7,789 bases of DNA from NCBI GenBank assembly GCA_009930275.1, contig RZYP01000092.1:1-7789 (forward strand), given 5' to 3'. A program made the position numbers and the translations under genes. The notes beneath the pieces are model-generated. The model did no database searches, had not been told where the DNA came from, and saw only the letters and a list, made by a program, of their open reading frames with translations. Within the stretch, counting starts at the first letter, position 1; each line of letters begins with the position of its first letter. Shown here in pieces: positions 1-5,921 of this stretch. This stretch comes from Negativicutes bacterium (GTDB taxonomy: Bacteria > Bacillota_C > Negativicutes > Acidaminococcales > Acidaminococcaceae).

Positions 1-564
1 ATGAAAATCAACGATCATATCATCCATATTTAGTTCCGTCTTTGTTTGGGACGAACGAGCCGGTCGAAAATACTCCACACGCCCTCCATCATTTTCATAA
101 ATAATCTTCGTATTGTGCCCACATAACGAATAATCCGGATGCGCCTCCAGAAAATCCACCTGCTTCTGCAATTTCAACGGATCCGTCCAGTAATCATCGC
201 CTTCCAGCATAGCGATGTATTTGCCGCGGCTGACTGCAAGCACTCCAATACCAGGCTTAAGACCTTGACTGTACAGGTTCTCTCGGGCGAGGCGGAGTCT
301 GATCTTGTCGGGGTGTAGGTGTTGATATTCGATCACAATATCTCTCGTGCGATCCGTCGACCTGTCCTCTCCGATCACTATCTCGTAATCAAAAGTAACC
401 TTCTGCATCAGAATGCTGTCTAATGCTTGTCGTACGAAAGCCTCGTGGTTATAGACTACCACCCAGACACTAAGCAAAGGAGAATTCGATAATAGAGAGA
501 AATCCTCTACTGTTTCCACCTTGGCATTGATTTTATCGAGTATATCATTCACTAGATGTCTCAT
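1..564 (-). CDS. Family 2 glycosyltransferase, N-terminal 188 residues (cut by window edge)
   Basis: Predicted cytoplasmic or membrane-associated enzyme that moves a sugar from a nucleotide-sugar donor onto a growing glycan. The frame is open from an ATG at 564-562 to base 1, so the C-terminal part is missing. GT-A fold marks are clear: VVVYNHEAFV (residues 35-44) is the first beta strand and nucleotide-binding turn, GEDRSTD (65-71) is the usual 'E/DDxSxDxT' motif, and LEGDDYWTD (120-128) holds the DxD-like metal and nucleotide-diphosphate site, followed by PLKLQKQVDFLE. No signal peptide or membrane segment is visible in this part. It is the last gene here, 24 bp after the ATP-grasp stop, without a strong Shine-Dalgarno sequence. 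Donor and acceptor sugars cannot be read from the sequence. Family assignment is secure; specificity is unknown. Confidence 0.92.
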   Translation of the reverse strand, partial: MRHLVNDILDKINAKVETVEDFSLLSNSPLLSVWVVVYNHEAFVRQALDSILMQKVTFDYEIVIGEDRSTDRTRDIVIEYQHLHPDKIRLRLARENLYSQGLKPGIGVLAVSRGKYIAMLEGDDYWTDPLKLQKQVDFLEAHPDYSLCGHNTKIIYENDGGRVEYFRPARSSQTKTELNMDDMIVDFH

Positions 565-588
565 TTTAAAAATTATACCAGCTATCCA

Positions 589-1599
589 TCATTTCATCTG
601 CACCAAAGCGATATCTTTGGCGCACCGCACTCCGGGTGTAGTCCGTAGCCACGCTGGCTCTGGCTCTCGCCCTTCCGCCCAGGCAACAAAGGCAGCTGGG
701 ATATCAGCGCCGGCCATGTGAGAAAAAGGATAATGCCCTCCGAAACGGGGATTGAGCTCTAAGAGACATGGCCCTTTTTCGTCCACCATAACATCGACAT
801 CCAACATGCCAACATGACCCAATGCCTGACCAATACGTCGTCCAAATGCTTCGAGTTCTGGACTATTGACTGTCTCGGCAACATCAGTTTCTCCCGCTCG
901 CATGGCTAGTTTCCGTTTCACAAAACACGCGGCAAACCGACCATGTAAATCATGTACGACATCAAGTCCGTATTCGGCTCCGTTAATCATCTCTTGAATC
1001 AGCACACCGTGACCACGATCCGCATCAAGCAAGCCATTGGCTGCATAATTCTTTAGCTTGGTTGTTGCATATGCATAGAAGATTTCGAGCTCATGTGCAT
1101 CTTGTACACGGTATAATTCTATTGAACCCTGCCCACAAGCGGGTTTGATTATTAAGGGAAAGCGGATCACCTCGTTTTTGATTGCCGTCAAAGCATCTTG
1201 AACATTTGAATAAGTACACGGAAACCGTAGCTGATGTTTGGCGCAGAATTTCGCTGTCTGCCATTTGCTCAAACAAGTCTGAATCACTACTGAATTAGAC
1301 ACTGCCATCTGCACCCCAACCCGCTCATATTCCTCCAGATGGGCTGCTAAAAAGGGTGCCTCCCAATCGTGCAGGGAGCACAGCAAGCCAATGCGCTCAA
1401 TGTGACAAATATCCAGCATACGATCCAAAAACCGATCGTCCGACGCAATTGGCACCACATACGCGCCGTCAGCCGACAACATCGCAGGGGCATCCATCGC
1501 TGAATTGGTGGCCACCACCTTACCACGCCCCCGCAAGGCAGATTGGAAATACCGCACAAGATAACTGCGGCGACCGACACTAGTTAATAAAACATTCAC
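589..1599 (-). CDS. ATP-grasp ligase, carbamoyl-phosphate-synthase-large-subunit-like
   Basis: A 336-residue single ATP-grasp protein of the CarB/PylC-like type often seen in polysaccharide loci. Such enzymes activate a carboxylate as an acyl phosphate and join it to an amine or similar nucleophile. The N-terminal Rossmann-like preATP-grasp domain starts MNVLLTSVGRRSYLV. SKWQTAKFC (111-119) precedes the ATP-grasp fold. The fold shows FPLIIKPACGQGS (148-159, with K152 and the glycine-rich loop), LIQEMI (200-205, adenine-contacting Q/E), KRKLAMRAGETD (228-239) and LLELNPRFGGHYP (279-291, with E281 and N283 as Mg ligands). Catalytic features look intact. The start is a GTG at 1599-1597 that overlaps the upstream GNAT stop (GTGA), implying translational coupling. 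Much of the gene is clearly GC-richer than module 2. It is far too short to be a true CarB. Substrate is not deducible; ligation of an amino or hydroxy acid to a sugar is an inference. Confidence 0.9.
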   Translation of the reverse strand: MNVLLTSVGRRSYLVRYFQSALRGRGKVVATNSAMDAPAMLSADGAYVVPIASDDRFLDRMLDICHIERIGLLCSLHDWEAPFLAAHLEEYERVGVQMAVSNSVVIQTCLSKWQTAKFCAKHQLRFPCTYSNVQDALTAIKNEVIRFPLIIKPACGQGSIELYRVQDAHELEIFYAYATTKLKNYAANGLLDADRGHGVLIQEMINGAEYGLDVVHDLHGRFAACFVKRKLAMRAGETDVAETVNSPELEAFGRRIGQALGHVGMLDVDVMVDEKGPCLLELNPRFGGHYPFSHMAGADIPAAFVAWAEGREPEPAWLRTTPGVRCAKDIALVQMK

Positions 1600-2165
1600 T
1601 GTGATCTCATTACTTCGAAGACATTCCCTGTTTGGTGCATTTGTATCTCCCAGTCCCTACGTAAAATGGCGTGCTGATGAATATCTTGCAGCTTTCCTCT
1701 GCAAAAATAGTGCTCTCTCATTATCGCTTCATTCCGAAAACCGTTCCTTTCATACACGTGCCTTGCTCGTGCATTAACATTTATTGTCCAGAGATACACC
1801 TTATTTAATCCATACTGTACAAATGCCAACCAAAGAACTCTTGGAATGACTTCATCAGGAAATCTTTTGCCCCAATACTCTTTTTCGCCAATCGTTATGT
1901 AAAATTGGCTATGTCGGTGCACAAGGTCTATTTGCAACAATCCCGTCATACCAATAACCCGATCCGTTTGTTTATCACAGATGCTAAGATCAACTCTGGT
2001 CTTGTTTTGCAATGGAAGAATACGAGTATACCAATCTGAGGTTGTGGCATCAGAAATAGGAAGTTTCATCAGGAGAGTGTGATTGATATCTGGATCATTG
2101 AACCATTCGGGACGTACTTTCAAATCAGTTTTTTCCAATCCCCGAAGATAAATTCTTTCTCCCAT
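1596..2165 (-). CDS. GNAT family N-acyltransferase (RimJ/RimL-like)
   Basis: A 189-residue GCN5-related acyltransferase that would transfer an acyl group from CoA (or possibly ACP) to an amine. It opens with IYLRGLEKTDL (5-15), the usual RimJ/RimL start. IGEKEYWGKRFPDEV (92-106) is the acyl-CoA pyrophosphate-binding motif A in its 'yWGkGyatEa' variant. NVNARARHVYERNGFR (129-144) is motif B, with the Asn and Tyr normally near the cofactor. IMREHYFCRGKLQDIHQHAILRRDW closes the fold. In glycan loci, members of this family (for example PseH) N-acetylate amino sugars. The ATG at 2165 begins IYLRGL directly and lacks a strong ribosome site. Its stop overlaps the ATP-grasp GTG start by 4 bp, so the two are probably made together. 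It is a candidate acceptor-side enzyme for the acyl group produced by the upstream KAS III/ACP/reductase set; that link is inference. Confidence 0.9.
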   Translation of the reverse strand: MGERIYLRGLEKTDLKVRPEWFNDPDINHTLLMKLPISDATTSDWYTRILPLQNKTRVDLSICDKQTDRVIGMTGLLQIDLVHRHSQFYITIGEKEYWGKRFPDEVIPRVLWLAFVQYGLNKVYLWTINVNARARHVYERNGFRNEAIMREHYFCRGKLQDIHQHAILRRDWEIQMHQTGNVFEVMRSQ

Positions 2166-2259
2166 AAATTAAGGAATCGTAGAGTATCGCATGCTACAAC
2201 CTTTCTGTTGGTGAAAATCACATGAAATAATTTGTAAATCAAAGCACGCCCGAGCTGTG

Positions 2260-2308
2260 GTAAATTTTTACACCTTTATCATATTCATCACGGATTATCC
2301 TCAGTCAA
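2260..2308 (-). promoter_or_regulatory. Possible weak promoter with overlapping dyad, in the 181-bp gap before the GNAT gene
   Basis: The gap between the reductase stop (2347) and the GNAT start (2165) holds no reading frame longer than a few codons. On the minus strand it has TTGACT (2308-2303) and TATGAT (2283-2278), separated by 19 bp, longer than the ideal 17. A small dyad, GTAAA-AA-TTTAC (2271-2260), lies where transcription would start and could be an operator. This is the only large gap among the genes, so a separate promoter for module 3 is plausible. The -35/-10 match in AT-rich DNA may be chance. Confidence 0.2.
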
Positions 2309-2346
2309 ATTGTTACCTTATGCGCATTTTCTTCATCCCTGTTCTT

Positions 2347-3105
2347 TTATGCAGAATATCCTCCATCAACAATTAGATTTGTTCCTGTAATCCAACGTGC
2401 AGCATCGGAAAGGAAAAATACAACAGACGAGGCCACATCTTTCGGTTGCCCCAATCCCAAAGGGTACTCCATATCTATTGCCTTTTTTCTTTCGTCAGAA
2501 AGTATTGATTCTATTTCGCTCGACATCCCTGTATTCAAAATGTGCCCAGGACTTATACAATTAACACGGATTTTCCTTGGTGCCAGTTCAATAGCTATAG
2601 ACTTTGCAGCAGATATTAAAGCTCCCTTAGACGCAGCATACGCTGCCAGCCCGGGTTTGCCGCATAATCCCATAATGGACGACAAAAAAACGATACTCCC
2701 TCCCGTTTCACTGAATACACGTTTTCGAGTAACAACACGAGCCATTTCCAATGAAGCAGTTACATTGATCTTAAACATTTTCGCATACCTATCTGCTGAC
2801 ATTGATCGAAGAGGTAAGGTTTGTTGAACACCGGCACAACAAACCAAACCATCAATTCTTTGGTCATTCGCCTGATCTGCTAATATGGATTGAATCACAT
2901 CAAAATCCGTAATGTCCAATGATAGCGAAACATGACCCCTGCCTGATAAACTTTTAAGCGCACTATTTAACCGATTCAAATCACGGGCAACTAATATAAC
3001 CTGCCCCCCACTCAAAGCAATCATTTGCGCACAAGCCAAACCGATACCAGATGATGCTCCGCTAACTATTATTCGCTTATTTTTTAATGAAAAGATATTA
3101 TCCAT
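2347..3105 (-). CDS. Short-chain dehydrogenase/reductase, FabG-like 3-ketoacyl-ACP reductase
   Basis: A 252-residue classical SDR, predicted cytosolic and NADPH-dependent, that would reduce the 3-keto group made by the neighbouring KAS III to a 3-hydroxyacyl-ACP. Visible motifs are VSGASSGIG (14-22, cofactor loop), VARD (39-42, Arg typical of NADPH preference), CCAG (89-92, a variant of NNAG), N114, S143, Y156 and K160 (YAASK). VNCISPGHI (181-189) and the C-terminal GTNLIVDGGYSA are typical of the FabG group. The full Asn-Ser-Tyr-Lys set is present, so it should be active. I place the start at the ATG at 3105-3103, which shares one base with the ACP stop (TGATG), with GAGGA just upstream; a TTG one codon earlier is the alternative. 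Substrate is inferred from the KAS III/ACP context; a sugar substrate cannot be excluded. Confidence 0.92.
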   Translation of the reverse strand: MDNIFSLKNKRIIVSGASSGIGLACAQMIALSGGQVILVARDLNRLNSALKSLSGRGHVSLSLDITDFDVIQSILADQANDQRIDGLVCCAGVQQTLPLRSMSADRYAKMFKINVTASLEMARVVTRKRVFSETGGSIVFLSSIMGLCGKPGLAAYAASKGALISAAKSIAIELAPRKIRVNCISPGHILNTGMSSEIESILSDERKKAIDMEYPLGLGQPKDVASSVVFFLSDAARWITGTNLIVDGGYSA

Positions 3106-3341
3106 CAATCCTCGAAATTTCCAGAACCTATAAGATTTATTAAGCTTTGTAATGTGGTCAATTTTCGCAATTCAGATACACTAACATTTTCAGAAAATTT
3201 TTCGTTTACGAATGCCAGAAGTCCAAGTATCGCCATAGAATCTAAATGCAGTTGAAAATTGAAATCTCTTTTGTCAATAATGTCAGAAGATTCAATATCT
3301 AAGATGTCTGCAATTTTTAATTTAAGTTCTTCTTTTTGCAT
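3105..3341 (-). CDS. Acyl carrier protein, dedicated (non-housekeeping)
   Basis: A 78-residue four-helix carrier protein, the usual ACP length, that would hold the growing acyl chain on a 4'-phosphopantetheine arm. LHLDSMAILGLL (31-42) gives the attachment motif, with S35 after the conserved Asp; Met replaces the common Leu of 'DSL'. The helix-2 acidic face (NEKF, SENVSVSEL) and a C-terminal helix (LTTLQSLINLI) fit the fold. It differs from housekeeping AcpP, which has a more acidic helix 2. It lies 9 bp after the KAS III stop and shares one base with the reductase start, so the three proteins are probably made together. It could serve KAS III and the reductase, then donate to an acyltransferase in the cluster. 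A phosphopantetheinyl transferase must come from elsewhere in the genome. Confidence 0.92.
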   Translation of the reverse strand: MQKEELKLKIADILDIESSDIIDKRDFNFQLHLDSMAILGLLAFVNEKFSENVSVSELRKLTTLQSLINLIGSGNFED

Positions 3342-3345
3342 TATA

Positions 3346-3352
3346 CTCTCCT
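3346..3352 (-). promoter_or_regulatory. Strong ribosome-binding site of the ACP gene
   Basis: AGGAGAG lies four bases before the ACP ATG and overlaps the last codon of the KAS III gene. It is the best Shine-Dalgarno match among the gene starts examined, which fits a need for more carrier protein than enzyme. Confidence 0.7.
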
Positions 3353-4322
3353 ATTTTATTTCGATGACTGTTCCAGCCCAAGACAAGCCCACACCAAACC
3401 CAAGTAAAACAACCTTATTACCACTCATAACATGACTTTGTTTCACACAATTCGCTAATGCGATTGGAATAGTGTTTGAAACAGTATTTCCCGTTTCCCG
3501 CATATTCAAATAAAACTTTTCTTTTGGAATTTCGCTTGCTTTCCTCAGAAAATTAAGCATAAGCGCGTTGGCTTGGTGAAAAATAACATAGTCCAACGAC
3601 TCTACGATCTCTCCATTTCTTCTTACAACCTCTTTAAACATTGACGGGACGGTAGCAATTGTGAAATTAAAAATTTCGGGACCATCCATATAGAGCCATG
3701 CCCCCGGATCTTCCCACGTTATAATCGGATTTCTTGCTCCTCCATTTCTAATGATCAGTTTATCAAAACCGGTTCCATCAGTTCCGAAAACAAACTCACC
3801 TATGCTGCCTGAATCAGATATCTCAATTATTGTAGCAGTTGCCGCATCTCCGAAAATCGTTCTGTTCACCTTGTCATCCATGTGCATATATTTTGAATAT
3901 GTCTCCGCTGTCAACAAAAGTACTGTCTGGGCCGCTCCCGTAGCAATCAACCCCTTAGCCAAAGACAATCCATAAATATAACCAGAACAACCAAGATTAA
4001 AATCCAAGGCACCTATATTTTTTCGCAACTTCAACTGCTCCTGTATTATACAAGCAGACGTAGGCAGTCTATAATCAGGACTCTGCGTACAGAAAAGAAT
4101 AAAATCAACCTTCTTGCGGTTGTAACTCTCAAATAGTTTCTCGGCCGCTTTTACCGCCATATCTAATGCTGTCTCATTTTCTGCGGCAATGTGACGTTGT
4201 GTTATTCCCACCTTTTTTTCAATCTGATCTGCGTCCCATTTTTTGAATATTGTTGCGAAATCCTGATTATTAATTGTTTTTTCAGGCAGATAATAACTTA
4301 TTTTTGAAATTGCACAATTCAT
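3351..4322 (-). CDS. 3-oxoacyl-ACP synthase III (KAS III, FabH-like)
   Basis: A 323-residue thiolase-fold condensing enzyme of normal KAS III length. It would join an acyl-CoA starter to malonyl-ACP and release CO2 to give a 3-oxoacyl-ACP. The catalytic triad is complete: C112 in LGCSGYIYGL, H249 in FHQAN and N279 in TGNTVSNT, matching the Cys-His-Asn of FabH. FGDAATATII (157-166) and the C-terminal GFGVGLSWAGTVIEI are family signatures. Its place among an ACP, a reductase and glycan genes, without other fatty-acid genes, argues for a special acyl group rather than membrane lipid. KAS III genes of this sort are known beside flagellin- or O-antigen-modification genes that make 3-hydroxybutanamido sugars. 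The region is strikingly AT-rich compared with the ATP-grasp gene. Starter length is unknown; acetyl-CoA is the simplest guess. Confidence 0.95.
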   Translation of the reverse strand: MNCAISKISYYLPEKTINNQDFATIFKKWDADQIEKKVGITQRHIAAENETALDMAVKAAEKLFESYNRKKVDFILFCTQSPDYRLPTSACIIQEQLKLRKNIGALDFNLGCSGYIYGLSLAKGLIATGAAQTVLLLTAETYSKYMHMDDKVNRTIFGDAATATIIEISDSGSIGEFVFGTDGTGFDKLIIRNGGARNPIITWEDPGAWLYMDGPEIFNFTIATVPSMFKEVVRRNGEIVESLDYVIFHQANALMLNFLRKASEIPKEKFYLNMRETGNTVSNTIPIALANCVKQSHVMSGNKVVLLGFGVGLSWAGTVIEIK

Positions 4323-4359
4323 TGTAAATTTTATTTCCTATTTTACAATTACATCCAAA

Positions 4360-4935
4360 TTAGACATTTATATTTCCAACTTCATCCGTCGCCATTATAC
4401 TTCTAGATTCTGGAGGTACAATAGCAACAACTTTTGCTGGATTTCCCCGAACAATCGCGTAGTCTGGAACATCAGCATATACAACAGAACCCGTTGATAT
4501 AATCGCACTTTTCCCGATTCTTGTGATGCCGGGCATTACTATTGAACGCGCACAAAGCCACGCATTTTCACATATCAACAAACCACTTACAGAAAACGTC
4601 TTTGATCGAGGATTAAACAAGTCATGCGAATGTGTTATGATTAAAGCACTTTCACTTAGACCAGCGTTATCTTCAATTGTCACCCCCCCAGAATAGTCAA
4701 TCATTGCACCCTTCGCTAACACTACGTTTTCACCTATCTTTAATTCTCCGGAGAGTTCTTTATGTGGCCTATACAAAAAAACACCATCTTCTATGGTCAG
4801 CCCTTCACCAATATCAAATATTCTTCTATACGCTTTAATTCTTAATTTATATGTAGATGGGAAACTAAATATTTTCGATCCAAAAATATACTGCACTAAT
4901 CTACGATTCCTGTTTTCCTTTTGGATTTTGTCCAT
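4360..4935 (-). CDS. Left-handed beta-helix (hexapeptide-repeat) O- or N-acyltransferase
   Basis: A 191-residue member of the maltose O-acetyltransferase/WbbJ-like group, cytosolic and normally a trimer. An N-terminal helical part (1-40) leads into imperfect hexapeptide repeats (DIGEGLTIEDGVF, LKIGENVVLAKGAMI, GGVTIEDNAGLSESALI, ITRIGKSAIISTGSVV). THSHD (101-105) gives the likely catalytic His (H102 or H104). VRGNPAKVV (162-170) is the standard C-terminal turn of the family. The donor is usually acetyl-CoA; the acceptor is normally a sugar hydroxyl or amine. It starts 2 bp after the dehydrogenase stop and lies 37 bp before the KAS III gene, so it links module 1 to module 2. It could use the hydroxyacyl group made by module 2, but acetyl transfer is equally likely. 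Substrate cannot be read from the sequence. Confidence 0.9.
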   Translation of the reverse strand: MDKIQKENRNRRLVQYIFGSKIFSFPSTYKLRIKAYRRIFDIGEGLTIEDGVFLYRPHKELSGELKIGENVVLAKGAMIDYSGGVTIEDNAGLSESALIITHSHDLFNPRSKTFSVSGLLICENAWLCARSIVMPGITRIGKSAIISTGSVVYADVPDYAIVRGNPAKVVAIVPPESRSIMATDEVGNINV

Positions 4936-4937
4936 TC

Positions 4938-5921
4938 TTAATAGCCTTTTTCTAAATTAATAATATTGATCAGTGGTTGTCCGGCCACTAACCGATTCAG
5001 ATTGGTTACCACATCTTTCATATGAGGCAATTCTCCTCTAATCATCCCCCCCCGGTGAGGAGATAAAACCACATTATCAAATTCTTCAAATGAATAGTGA
5101 CCGCATGGGGAACTCATTGCCCCTCTTGGAGGATCAGCATACCAGACATCGAGAGCGGCTCCTGCAATCCGTTTTTCAGACAGTGCCTTGTATAGCTCTT
5201 TTTCATCAATAACCTGCGCCCGTGAAACATTTATAATGAATGTTTGGTCAGTCATCTGGTCAAACTGATGCCTTCCAATCAAGTTGTTCGTTTCTCTAGT
5301 TAGGGGTAGTGTATTAACCAATATATCGGCCCAGTGACAGATAGCATCCAATTCATTTATGGAACTGATTGAGAGTCCATCCTCTATGCGCGTTGTATTG
5401 GCCAATGCCTGAATTTCTACATGAAATGGATTAAGTAAATCACAAAGGCATTTAGCAATATGTCCATATCCCAACAAGCCGACCTTACGCCCCCTCAGCA
5501 TAACCGGAAATTGACAATCCCCAGCCCCCGGTCGTCGCCAGTTACCACGGCGCATGTCGCGATCATGCTGTGGAATAAGCTTCAAAATGCTAAGTAATAA
5601 AGAAAGTGCCAACTCAGCAACAGATTCTGCATTACCGTGCGAATTACAAATCGGCACTGCCAGATCCTTGTATGGAGTCAAATCCATGGAATCTAGACCA
5701 TTCCATGGAATTTGTACGAATTTTAGTTTTGGTGCTCGGTCGAACAGAGCGCGCTCAGGAAGAGAACCTAAAAAAACGTCTGCATCCGCAGCAAAAATGG
5801 TCAAGTCGTCGTCAGACCAAGGATCAGGCCAAATGAATTCTATTTCACGCGGAACTCTTTCTCGGAGATATTCAATATCAGTTGGCCAGAACTTTCGCGT
5901 TAGCACACATTTATATTTCAT
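4938..5921 (-). CDS. D-isomer-specific 2-hydroxyacid dehydrogenase (SerA/PGDH-like, NAD-dependent)
   Basis: A 327-residue enzyme of the family of D-3-phosphoglycerate, hydroxypyruvate and D-lactate dehydrogenases, which interconvert 2-keto acids and D-2-hydroxy acids. An N-terminal catalytic half (VFLGSLPERALF, KFVQIPWNGLD) is followed by NSHGNAESVAELALSLLL (93-110), then the NAD domain with GLLGYGHIAK (148-157). R234 (NVSRAQVIDE) and H289 (LSPHRGG) match the family Arg and His. The spot of the catalytic Glu holds D263 (DVWYADP), at the same 29-residue distance from the Arg as in E. coli SerA. There is no ACT domain, so this is not full-length SerA. Its ATG overlaps the aminotransferase stop (ATGA), strongly linking the two steps. 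The likely substrate is the 2-keto acid made by that aminotransferase; its identity is unknown. Confidence 0.92.
   Translation of the reverse strand: MKYKCVLTRKFWPTDIEYLRERVPREIEFIWPDPWSDDDLTIFAADADVFLGSLPERALFDRAPKLKFVQIPWNGLDSMDLTPYKDLAVPICNSHGNAESVAELALSLLLSILKLIPQHDRDMRRGNWRRPGAGDCQFPVMLRGRKVGLLGYGHIAKCLCDLLNPFHVEIQALANTTRIEDGLSISSINELDAICHWADILVNTLPLTRETNNLIGRHQFDQMTDQTFIINVSRAQVIDEKELYKALSEKRIAGAALDVWYADPPRGAMSSPCGHYSFEEFDNVVLSPHRGGMIRGELPHMKDVVTNLNRLVAGQPLINIINLEKGY

Noticed and set aside
572..577. Perfect TATAAT just before the glycosyltransferase start
   Set aside because: No acceptable -35 box lies 16-18 bp upstream, and it would start transcription at or inside the start codon; likely chance in an AT-rich junction.
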